NCBI GenBank assembly: GCA_023413135.1
Contig: JAEZQK010000026.1
Coordinates: forward strand, 1 to 20,990
DNA: 20,990 bases
DNA from: Bacillota bacterium
Lineage (GTDB): Bacteria > Bacillota > Clostridia > Christensenellales > Aristaeellaceae
Direction: 5' to 3'
Of this stretch, positions 14,495 through 20,990 are shown piece by piece. How positions within the stretch are numbered: position 1 is the stretch's first letter; each line of letters starts with the position of its first letter. The notes under the pieces are model-generated. The model saw only the letters and a list, made by a program, of their open reading frames with translations, had not been told where the DNA came from and searched no databases. The translations under genes and the position numbers were made by a program.

Positions 14495-15442
14495 ATGACG
14501 GATATGCAAACAACGGTATTGGGCAGGACGGGGCTATGTGTTACAGTCGCCGGTCTGGGCTGCGGCGGGTTTTCACGCATTGGCGTGGAAAAATACGGCG
14601 CTACGCATGCCGCAGGCATCGTACGCGCCGCATTCGATGCGGGCGTAAACTTTTTTGACACCGCTACAGCTTACGGCACGGAAACGGCCCTTGGCAAGGG
14701 CCTTCAGGATTTCCCACGGGATTCCTATGTCCTTTCCACAAAATTCCCCTATCGCGGGCAGAGCGAGCTTAACGGCCCAGATGTACTTGCGCGGACGCTG
14801 GACGACAGCTTGCGCGAGCTTAGGACGGACTACATTGATGTATATCATATCCATGCGGTTACAGCGGCGGATTATCCCTGGGTGCGCGATACGCTGCTGC
14901 CGGAGATGCTTCGCGCGAAAGAGAAGGGGAAAATCCGCTTTATCGGCATTACGGAGCAATTTGCAGTGGACACAACCCACGAAATGTTGAAGCTCGCCCT
15001 GCCGGAAAATCACTTTGATGTGGTCATGACAGGCTACAATCTGCTCAATCCCTCGGCGGCAAAAAGTGTCTTGCCGGCGGCGGTCAAAAACAATGTTGGC
15101 GTACTGTGCATGTTCGCAGTGCGTTCATCGTTATCGAACCCGGCACAGCTCAAGGTCGATCTTAAGCGTATCCTGGATCACGGGCAAGGAGGAGAGGGCC
15201 TGACCGACGACGGCCATGCACTGGATTTTCTGCTGGCACCTGGCGTCTCGGAAAGCATTATGGAAGCGGCCTACCGCTTCTGCCGCCACACACCTGGGAT
15301 CGCTGTGACACTGACCGGGACAGGGGAAAAGGCACATCTGCTGGATAACTTGCGGTCCATTGAAAAACCGCCGCTGCCGGAAGGTGCATTGGATAGGCTC
15401 CAGGCACTGTTCGGTAATGTGGACTGCGTGAGCGGGCAATAG
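14495..15442 (+). CDS. Aldo/keto reductase family oxidoreductase
   Basis: A 315-residue NAD(P)H-dependent reductase of the (beta/alpha)8 aldo/keto reductase fold. The catalytic tetrad is readable: Asp55 and Tyr60 in FFDTATAYG, Lys83 in LSTKF, and His120 in DVYHIHAV. The N terminus VLGRTGLCVTVAGLGCGGFS fits the subfamily of proteins with GRTGLxVSxLGxG. No C-terminal iron-sulphur motif is present, unlike the longer clostridial aldo/keto reductases with CxxC clusters. These enzymes reduce carbonyls in the cytosol, but the substrate cannot be predicted. The ATG at 14495 follows GAGGT closely; an in-frame ATG at 14504 is an alternative. It heads a plus-strand cluster with an RNA methyltransferase 19 bases downstream. 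Confidence 0.92.
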   Translation: MTDMQTTVLGRTGLCVTVAGLGCGGFSRIGVEKYGATHAAGIVRAAFDAGVNFFDTATAYGTETALGKGLQDFPRDSYVLSTKFPYRGQSELNGPDVLARTLDDSLRELRTDYIDVYHIHAVTAADYPWVRDTLLPEMLRAKEKGKIRFIGITEQFAVDTTHEMLKLALPENHFDVVMTGYNLLNPSAAKSVLPAAVKNNVGVLCMFAVRSSLSNPAQLKVDLKRILDHGQGGEGLTDDGHALDFLLAPGVSESIMEAAYRFCRHTPGIAVTLTGTGEKAHLLDNLRSIEKPPLPEGALDRLQALFGNVDCVSGQ

Positions 15443-15461
15443 AAAGTTGGGAGAGCGTTCA

Positions 15462-16283
15462 ATGAAAACCGTAAAGATTCATACCAAAAACGCCGCATAT
15501 CAAAAGTTTGAAGTCCTCAAAACCAACCGCAACAAACGGTACCGGTATTTCGAGTTCTTTGTGGAAGGCGTGCGCAATATCAACGAAGCCATTACAAACG
15601 GCTGGAGCATCGCTTCTTTTTTGTATGATTCTGAAAAACCCCTGTCCGGCTGGGCCAGGGATATTTTGAACACCGTCAAAACCGATATCAACTACGAGTT
15701 GCCGGAAAGCCTGATGAAAGAGCTCAGCGGCAAGACGGATACATCGGAATTAATGGCTGTCGTGAAAATGCGGGAGGATGATTTTTCCCGGCTTCCCCTA
15801 ACAAACAATCCCCTCTTTGTGCTGTTTGACCGCCCCTCCAACAAAGGCAACCTGGGCACTATCATCCGCTCCTGCGACGCAATGGGCATTGACGGACTTA
15901 TCCTTACCGGCCACTCGGTGGATCTGTACGACCCCGAAGTGACCGTCTCCTCCATGGGGTCCTTCTTTCATATTCCCGCCATCCGCGTACCCGACAATGA
16001 GCAGGTATTCACCTGGATAGCGCAGATGCGGGAGCGATATCCCCTGTTCCAGGTGATAGGCACAACCGCCCACAAGGAAAAGAATATCATGGATGTAGAC
16101 TTTAAACGGCCCACCCTGCTCATGATCGGCAACGAAACCGAGGGCCTTTGCCGCGCCTTCAAGGAAGGCTGCGATATGCTGGCCACCATCCCCATGAGCG
16201 GCCAAAGCTCCGCTTCCTCTTTAAACGTAGCCTGCGCGGCCACCGTGCTGTTTTATGAGGCTGCCAGACAAAGGAGGGGATGA
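15462..16283 (+). CDS. SpoU/TrmH-family RNA 2'-O-methyltransferase
   Basis: A 273-residue protein starting at ATG 15462, with GGGAGAG about seven bases upstream; an earlier TTG at 15447 lies before that site. The C-terminal two thirds form the knotted SPOUT methyltransferase with all three motifs: RPSNKGNLGTIIRS (motif 1, 124-137), LLMIGNETEGL (motif 2, near 219-229) and IPMSGQSSASSLNVA (motif 3, near 243-257). The N-terminal 100 residues resemble the substrate-binding domain seen in TrmH-like enzymes. It transfers methyl from S-adenosylmethionine to a ribose 2'-OH in rRNA or tRNA. The target base is not known. The stop overlaps the ribosome-binding region of the following hydrolase, so the two are probably one transcript. 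Confidence 0.93.
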   Translation: MKTVKIHTKNAAYQKFEVLKTNRNKRYRYFEFFVEGVRNINEAITNGWSIASFLYDSEKPLSGWARDILNTVKTDINYELPESLMKELSGKTDTSELMAVVKMREDDFSRLPLTNNPLFVLFDRPSNKGNLGTIIRSCDAMGIDGLILTGHSVDLYDPEVTVSSMGSFFHIPAIRVPDNEQVFTWIAQMRERYPLFQVIGTTAHKEKNIMDVDFKRPTLLMIGNETEGLCRAFKEGCDMLATIPMSGQSSASSLNVACAATVLFYEAARQRRG

Positions 16284-16289
16284 AAACCG

Positions 16290-17198
16290 ATGTGGACATT
16301 CCTGCTGATCCTGTTTGCCGCGCTCGTTATTTTTCTGGTCATACAATACTCCGCCGATATCCGGAAAGCCTACGGGCGGCTTGACCGCTATCAGGCCAAA
16401 GCCATGGATACAAGCCATGGTAAAATGAGCTATCTGGATGAAGGCTCGGGGGAAGCGGTCCTTCTCTCCCACGGCATATTCGGCGGATACGATCAGGCCT
16501 TTTCATCACTCAATAACCTGCTAGGAAATGACTGTAGAAAGATAGCGCCGTCACGTTTTGGTTATCCCGGTTCCGATTTGCCTTCCGAACCGACGCCGCA
16601 AAACCAGGCGAAGGCGTTTTTGGAATTGCTTGACCACCTTCATATCCAAAAAGCATATATCATCACCACGTCTGCCGGGGGCGCCGCCGGGATTTCCTTT
16701 GCCATGAAGTATCCGGAGCGCCTGAAGGGGCTGATATTGCTTTCGTCCGGAGTCCCAGGCGCGAAGAAGACACGGGAGGAAATATCCGGTATGATGGGGC
16801 CTCCCGCGCCGCTTCTGAACGATTTTCTCATGTGGCTGTCCATCAAGTATTTCGGCTTTGTTTTCAGGGCCATGTTTGCATCCGAAGTTGACCGCTCCTT
16901 CTACGACACCATGCTCCCCGTAAAGCTGCGCAAAAGCGGGATCAAGGCGGATGAAGAGATCACCAATGTGGATATGGATATCAACTATGACGACTATGAG
17001 GTTGAGAAGATATCCAGCCCGGTTCTTGTCATCCACGCAAAGGATGATCCCATGGCGAAGTATGAGACCGTTCAAAGGTTTATTGAAAGGACGCATGCCA
17101 AAGCCACCGTATTTGCAACCGGCGGGCATCTGATCACCGGGCACGGAAACGCGGTATCTATGGCAATCAAGGAGTTTATGAAAGAAACCGGTGAATAG
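16290..17198 (+). CDS. Membrane-anchored alpha/beta hydrolase
   Basis: A 302-residue protein. Residues 2-20 form an N-terminal membrane helix (WTFLLILFAALVIFLVIQY), then an alpha/beta-hydrolase domain. The oxyanion-hole segment SHGIFGG is at 60-66. The nucleophile elbow is ITTSAGGAA with Ser128, so the usual first Gly of GxSxG is Thr. Asp252 or Asp253 (HAKDDPM) and His280 (GGHLITG) complete the triad. It probably cleaves an ester or similar bond at the membrane; the substrate is unknown. AAGGAGGG lies about 11 bases before the ATG, within the end of the methyltransferase gene. It is the last gene of the cluster; a separate promoter follows for the next gene. Confidence 0.9.
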   Translation: MWTFLLILFAALVIFLVIQYSADIRKAYGRLDRYQAKAMDTSHGKMSYLDEGSGEAVLLSHGIFGGYDQAFSSLNNLLGNDCRKIAPSRFGYPGSDLPSEPTPQNQAKAFLELLDHLHIQKAYIITTSAGGAAGISFAMKYPERLKGLILLSSGVPGAKKTREEISGMMGPPAPLLNDFLMWLSIKYFGFVFRAMFASEVDRSFYDTMLPVKLRKSGIKADEEITNVDMDINYDDYEVEKISSPVLVIHAKDDPMAKYETVQRFIERTHAKATVFATGGHLITGHGNAVSMAIKEFMKETGE

Positions 17199-17258
17199 CC
17201 ATGTTGAATAGTAAGTAGCAAGGCAGCGTATGCGATAGTCTGCCCGGTTCTCTGCCGC

Positions 17259-17287
17259 TTGAAAACCAACACGCGCCATGGTAAAAT
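17259..17287 (+). promoter_or_regulatory. Promoter upstream of the three-domain nucleotidyltransferase gene
   Basis: TTGAAA (17259-17264) and TAAAAT (17282-17287) are separated by 17 bases. Transcription would begin near 17294 and leave a leader of about 115 bases. I see no clear riboswitch or hairpin in that leader. Confidence 0.65.
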
Positions 17288-17410
17288 GAAACCGCAAGAA
17301 ATGCTTGTCTTTTGGGGCCTGATACTCTTCAGATGTTTCTATTCAGCATTTTCCGATACGGTATATGTCTTATTAACCCATGCAGGCTAGTCCTATACGA
17401 AAGCGGGTGA

Positions 17411-19438
17411 ATGGATATGTCCCAAGAAAGAAATGCCCTCCTGGGCAGCGCTGGGCTGCAAAAAGAAATCGCAACGCTGAAAACCAAATTGAATGCAGCC
17501 GCAGGCAAAGGTCTATCGGCAAACGCGCTGAGAAACGAACAGCGCTTTTTGGAATACATACGTTTGCTTCAGCAGTTCAGCAAACGGTACATGGTGCTGA
17601 TTTCAGCCTGTGATACCCCAGGCGGCCCGGTATATACCAAAGCGGTTTCTGAAGAAGTAATGAAGCTGGGTCTGAAGACGGATCTGCATGACAAAGACAG
17701 GTATGCTTATGCCGCTGTTATCGATGCGGGAGAAGTGGTGTATGAGGGCATATCCGCCACAACATTTGAATGGGTGGAACACAAATTCGTTATTGATGAT
17801 GTTCCTTATGAGCTTATAAGCATTGGCTTTAACGCGCCCAAAAACAATGCCGCAATCATCAGCATCAACGGCATAAACCATTCCCCTTGCCGCCGCGGCC
17901 TGAATTTTGTTGTGTATGACCGCGTGACAGGGTATGTGCTTGATGCCGTGAACTTTGATACATATAGCGTCAGGTTTCCTTGCTACCGGCCGACTGCCAT
18001 TACGCATGGGCTTCTCAAATATAAAGAGGACCATCCGGACATATCGGTTCTGTGTTTTTCAACCCCTGCATTCCCCCAGCGCAACCTCAGCCTGAACGAA
18101 ATGTTCATACAGGAAAAAGCGATTGGCCGCACCACCATTTTGAATAACATCGACAAGCCCATTTTTGCTGTCAACAAGTATTTTGACAACAAGCAGGATG
18201 TCATTGAAGTGCTGAATGCACCCAAATCGTACCACGATTTAAGCGGTGTGCGCTGCTTTTACGATGTTCAGGGCCGGTGTGTCAATACAGCAGGCGGTCA
18301 CAGGGTAACGGAATGGCAGCCTCAAAGCTACAAACGTACGATTTTCATCGTCGGTGGATGCATAATCTTTGGCGTGGGTGCCTCTGATAAGGGAACGATT
18401 GCTTCGCATCTGCAAAAGCTGTGCAATGAGCTGGCCATGGATGAACAGTTGATTGTGCAGAATTACGGCTTCTTTCTTGCTGAATCCAGCGATGCCGACA
18501 CAAATGAGGAACTTACCATACTCAATGCGCTGCCAACAAGGCCTGGGGATATTATTCTTTGCAATTTTGCCATGCTTGACGCTTTTCCATGTCTGGACAT
18601 GTCGTCGGCTGCCAACAGACCCCATCCTTACGGCGAGGTATTTTTCGATACCCAGCACTACACAGAGGATGGCAACCGCCTGATTGCAGAAAAGCTATTT
18701 GAAAAACTGCGGCAGCTTGACTTCTTTTCAAGCTATGGAAAAGGCACAGATACAGTGGCGGCCCTGCCCCGGCCGGATGAAGGTGCGGACTATGCTCTGG
18801 ATATACAAAGCAAAAAGGAGCTGGCGGAATATAAAAGGATACTGAGAGAGTTTTATGATTCCATGTTTGGCATCAAAATTGGTTCCATCGTTATGAACTG
18901 CAACCCCTTTACCCTGGGCCACCGTTACCTGATCGAGCAGGCCGCGGCCAATTGCGACCACTTGATCATTTTTGTTGTTCAGGAGGACAAATCCATATTT
19001 CCCTTTGATGATAGGCTGCAACTGGTGGACGCCGGCACGGCGGACCTAAAGAATGTTACAGTTGTGCCCAGCGGCCGCTTCATTATTTCGTCACTAACTT
19101 TTTCGGAATATTTCAACAAATCTGAGCTGCAGGACCAGACTGTGGACTCCTCAATGGATGTTACTCTCTTTGCCAAGGAAATTGCCCCCTGCCTGAATAT
19201 CACCGCCCGCTATGTGGGAGAGGAACCGTATGACAAAGTAACCAGGCAATATAACGATATGCTGCACGCCATATTGCCGCGGTACGGTATCGAATTTGTG
19301 GAAATCCCCCGCAAGGAATGGGACGGCAAGCCCATCAGCGCTTCACGGGTTCGGGAACTGCTGAAAGACAGAAACTTTGGTCAGATCGAAAGAATTGTGC
19401 CGGCAACAACACTGGAATACCTGAAGACAAAGTTTTGA
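17411..19438 (+). CDS. Three-domain protein: ILEI-like domain, degenerate SGNH-like domain and citrate-lyase-ligase-type nucleotidyltransferase
   Basis: A 675-residue protein. Residues 15-55 are helical. About 60-190 resemble the interleukin-like EMT inducer (ILEI/PANDER) domain: YMVLISACDTPGG, then AAVIDAGEVVYEGIS, then RRGLNFVVYDRVTGYVLDAV. About 310-435 look SGNH-like, with GGCIIFG in place of the GDS block and a DTQHYTEDG block at 413-421. About 488-675 form the C-terminal domain of citrate lyase ligase, a nucleotidyltransferase with the NPFTLGH motif (498-504) and ISAS (642-645). Citrate lyase ligase acetylates the lyase acyl carrier, but no lyase genes are here, so that role is doubtful; a nucleotidyl transfer on a surface sugar or lipid is more plausible. 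No signal peptide is seen, so it is probably cytosolic. The start follows GCGGGTG, a weak site; ATG 17417 is an alternative. Confidence 0.82.
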   Translation: MDMSQERNALLGSAGLQKEIATLKTKLNAAAGKGLSANALRNEQRFLEYIRLLQQFSKRYMVLISACDTPGGPVYTKAVSEEVMKLGLKTDLHDKDRYAYAAVIDAGEVVYEGISATTFEWVEHKFVIDDVPYELISIGFNAPKNNAAIISINGINHSPCRRGLNFVVYDRVTGYVLDAVNFDTYSVRFPCYRPTAITHGLLKYKEDHPDISVLCFSTPAFPQRNLSLNEMFIQEKAIGRTTILNNIDKPIFAVNKYFDNKQDVIEVLNAPKSYHDLSGVRCFYDVQGRCVNTAGGHRVTEWQPQSYKRTIFIVGGCIIFGVGASDKGTIASHLQKLCNELAMDEQLIVQNYGFFLAESSDADTNEELTILNALPTRPGDIILCNFAMLDAFPCLDMSSAANRPHPYGEVFFDTQHYTEDGNRLIAEKLFEKLRQLDFFSSYGKGTDTVAALPRPDEGADYALDIQSKKELAEYKRILREFYDSMFGIKIGSIVMNCNPFTLGHRYLIEQAAANCDHLIIFVVQEDKSIFPFDDRLQLVDAGTADLKNVTVVPSGRFIISSLTFSEYFNKSELQDQTVDSSMDVTLFAKEIAPCLNITARYVGEEPYDKVTRQYNDMLHAILPRYGIEFVEIPRKEWDGKPISASRVRELLKDRNFGQIERIVPATTLEYLKTKF

Positions 19439-19447
19439 TGCATAGGA

Positions 19448-19502
19448 GCATGGTATGGTTTTCGTTCGCACGGAAAAAACCGGCGTTCATGCCCTGCCAT
19501 GC
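19448..19502. terminator. Hairpin-forming sequence between convergent genes
   Basis: GGTTTT (19457-19462) can pair with AAAACC (19476-19481) inside an outer GCATGG/CCATGC pair (19448-19453/19497-19502). It fills the 66-base gap between two convergent stop codons. The stems are short and interrupted, so termination is only a suggestion. Confidence 0.35.
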
Positions 19503-19504
19503 AT

Positions 19505-20674
19505 TTATTCAAACCTGACCCGTACAAACCAGGCCTTTCCCCGTTTCAGCAAAATCTCATCGCCTTCCACCTCATAAGCAAGATCTGACGTCTTTTCTCC
19601 ATCTACTGAAATACCGCCCTGGGCAATCAGCCGCCTGGCCTCGCTGACGGAGGCAGCCAACCCTGAGAGCATCAGCACCTTGACAAGCGGCTGACGTCCC
19701 GCAGGCAAAACAACCTCCGGTATGGAATCCGGCGGCTTTCCGGCGGCCACTGCCCTATAGCGTTCCTTTGCCTGTTCCGCCTTTCCCGGATCATGGTACA
19801 TGGCGGTAATGGTCATGGCGTACAGCACATGCGCAGCCCTGATATCGGACGATATCAATGGCATAAAAACATCGCCGCTCAAATCTGTCGTCAGCCGGAA
19901 ATAGTCGCTTAAAAGCGAATCCGGCACCTTCATGCATTTTTCAAACATGCTGCCGGCAGGCTCGTCAATGCCGATGTAATTGTCCAGGGATTTGGACATC
20001 TTTTCGGCTCCGTCAAGCCCTATCAGCAGCGGGAAGGTAATCACCTCCTGCGGCGGTTGCCCGAAGCTTCGCTGAAGCTCACGCCCCACCAGGAGATTAA
20101 ATGTCTGATCGGTTCCGCCCACCTCAATATCACAGCCGAGGGCAACCGAGTCATACCCCTGCATCAACGGGTATAAAAGCTCATGCATTCCAATGGCGCG
20201 GCCATCCGACAAGCGCGCGGCAAAATCGTCCCGCTCCAGGATCCTGGCCACCGTGTACTGGCCGCACAGGTACAGCACATCGGCAAAGCGCAGTTCCCCC
20301 AGCCATTTTGAATTATATTCGATGCGCGTTTTTTCAGGATCCAGGATTTTCGAAACCTGCCGGAAGTAGGTTTCGCCGTTCTTCCTTGTCTCCTCGAAGG
20401 TAAGGGGTGGGCGCGTTTTGCTTTTGCCGGATGGGTCGCCGATCATGCCGGTAAAATCGCCGATCACAAAGATGACCTCATGCCCTAGCTCCTGCAGGAG
20501 CTTGAGCTTTCTTAAAACAACGGAGTGGCCAAGGTGAAGGTCCGGCCGGCTGGGGTCGGCCCCCAGCTTGATTTTCAGGCTTTTGCCGCTTTTCAGCTTG
20601 CCGAGCACACCCTCTTCAGAGTACATGGCCGCCGCATCCCGTTTGAGTATATCCCATGCCGATTGCTGATCCAT
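19505..20674 (-). CDS. tyrS: Tyrosine-tRNA ligase
   Basis: A 389-residue class I aminoacyl-tRNA synthetase that charges tRNA-Tyr in the cytosol. The start at ATG 20674 is supported by GGGGAGGG six bases upstream. The Rossmann domain shows HLGH (47-50, the HIGH motif) and KMSKS (225-229), and between them ALGCDIEVGGTDQTFNLLVG, typical of TyrRS. The N-terminal KIKLGADPSRPDLHLGH and the short length resemble the TyrZ-type (second) TyrRS of Bacillota rather than the longer TyrS. A C-terminal S4-like RNA-binding domain lies at about 325-385 (LIAQGGISVDGEKTS). Bacillota tyrS genes usually have a T-box leader; here that leader is interrupted or displaced by the group II intron that ends about 35 bases before the start codon. 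Confidence 0.97.
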   Translation of the reverse strand: MDQQSAWDILKRDAAAMYSEEGVLGKLKSGKSLKIKLGADPSRPDLHLGHSVVLRKLKLLQELGHEVIFVIGDFTGMIGDPSGKSKTRPPLTFEETRKNGETYFRQVSKILDPEKTRIEYNSKWLGELRFADVLYLCGQYTVARILERDDFAARLSDGRAIGMHELLYPLMQGYDSVALGCDIEVGGTDQTFNLLVGRELQRSFGQPPQEVITFPLLIGLDGAEKMSKSLDNYIGIDEPAGSMFEKCMKVPDSLLSDYFRLTTDLSGDVFMPLISSDIRAAHVLYAMTITAMYHDPGKAEQAKERYRAVAAGKPPDSIPEVVLPAGRQPLVKVLMLSGLAASVSEARRLIAQGGISVDGEKTSDLAYEVEGDEILLKRGKAWFVRVRFE

Positions 20675-20752
20675 GATACACCCTCCCCAATTATTCGTCT
20701 TCCCCAAAAATCGAGTAGGAGGCTGGGCGTTAACCGGCCAGCTGACCTCTCA

Positions 20753-20787
20753 CACCACCGTGCGTACCGTTCGGTACACGGCGGTTC
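20753..20787 (-). ncRNA. Group II intron domain V
   Basis: The 35-base hairpin pairs ACCGCCGTG with CACGGTGGT (one G-U pair), has a two-base bulge, an upper stem TACC/GGTA and a GAAC terminal loop. This is the conserved catalytic domain V layout. It begins at the last two bases of the maturase stop codon. Confidence 0.85.
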
Positions 20788-20990
20788 AATAGTTTGAGTG
20801 CAGTACCTCGTAGCGTTTGGATATATCATCATATCCGAGTGTTGCGAGGTATTCGTTCGTCAGTGACATATGCAGAATGTGGCTGTTTGCGATTCGCCAA
20901 TAGCCTTTGCTCGTATTCGCCCACTCCCATGCCTTTTGCTTGGGGATACCAAGCTGTTGTAGGTTGCGGAACTTCGCGCTGATCTTCTTC
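20786..20990 (-). CDS. Group II intron-encoded reverse transcriptase/maturase, C-terminal end (partial)
   Basis: The frame runs in from the right edge and ends with TGA at 20786-20788. It gives 67 residues, including KFRNLQQLGIPKQKAWEWAN, then TSKGYWRIANSHILHMSLTN and EYLATLGYDDISKRYEVLHS. The GYWRIANSxIL motif and the preceding helix are the conserved C terminus of group II intron maturases of the LtrA type. The intact protein would have reverse transcriptase and maturase domains; whether this copy is intact cannot be seen here. Its stop overlaps the first bases of domain V, so no spacer separates them. Confidence 0.88.
   Translation of the reverse strand, partial: KKISAKFRNLQQLGIPKQKAWEWANTSKGYWRIANSHILHMSLTNEYLATLGYDDISKRYEVLHSNY

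Larger units (their letters stand above)
20710..20990 (-). mobile_element. Group II intron, 3' part (enters from the right)
   Basis: On the minus strand the sequence shows, in order, the C terminus of an intron-encoded maturase, a domain V hairpin and a domain VI-like hairpin. Domain VI reads GCTGGCCG paired with CGCCCAGC around GTTAA, followed by CCTCCTACTCGAT. The 3' splice site is therefore near 20710, just before the T run that leads to tyrS. The 5' part of the intron is outside the window. The intron has the same orientation as tyrS and lies within its leader. Confidence 0.85.

Noticed and set aside
17411..19438. Annotation as citC of a citrate lyase operon.
   Set aside because: Only the C-terminal domain matches citrate lyase ligase; the N-terminal two thirds differ and no citD, citE or citF genes are present.
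20675..20709. T-box leader of tyrS.
   Set aside because: Only 35 bases separate the start codon from the intron end and no T-box motif is present; any T-box would be beyond the intron, outside the window.

Overview
The window looks like a chromosome segment of an anaerobic Bacillota bacterium, most likely a clostridial lineage. The reasons are strong AGGAGG-type ribosome binding sites, tRNAs with an encoded CCA, TTG starts, an adenosylcobalamin-dependent (class II) ribonucleotide reductase, and ECF sigma factors paired with one-pass membrane proteins carrying PepSY-like repeats. No species can be named from the sequence alone. No CRISPR array, prophage or classical defence island is visible.

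Region 1 (1-1730): the tail of one tRNA and a complete tRNA-Leu(CAG) with an intrinsic terminator. These are followed by a decayed IS1182-type transposase end, a small secreted peptidoglycan-binding-like protein, and a second transposase remnant. Region 2 (1733-9346): two related sigma-factor/membrane-protein operons pointing away from each other, with an autoinhibited Fic AMP-transferase gene and another transposase remnant between them. A secreted SH3-domain protein follows the second operon. Region 3 (9354-11700): nrdJ on the minus strand, preceded by a tandem pair of NrdR-box-like sites.

Region 4 (11788-13292): an operon of a MarR-type regulator, a PNPOx-fold flavoprotein and a flavin reductase-like protein. 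Its promoter overlaps a direct repeat, and the start of the MarR gene appears frameshifted. The operon ends at a hairpin shared with a convergent gene of unknown function that resembles terpenoid-cyclase toroids. Region 5 (14324-17198): a plus-strand cluster of a possible small ORF, an aldo/keto reductase, a SpoU-family RNA methyltransferase and a membrane-anchored alpha/beta hydrolase. Region 6 (17259-19438): its own promoter and a large three-part protein with an ILEI/PANDER-like domain, a degenerate SGNH-like domain and a citrate-lyase-ligase-type nucleotidyltransferase. No citrate lyase genes are nearby.

Region 7 (19505-20990): tyrS on the minus strand. Immediately upstream of it, in the same orientation, lies the 3' end of a group II intron: the end of its maturase ORF, domain V and domain VI. 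The intron ends about 35 bases before the tyrS start codon, so it sits in the tyrS leader. The most unusual features are this intron position, the paired sigma modules around Fic, the three-domain protein and the frameshifted MarR start.
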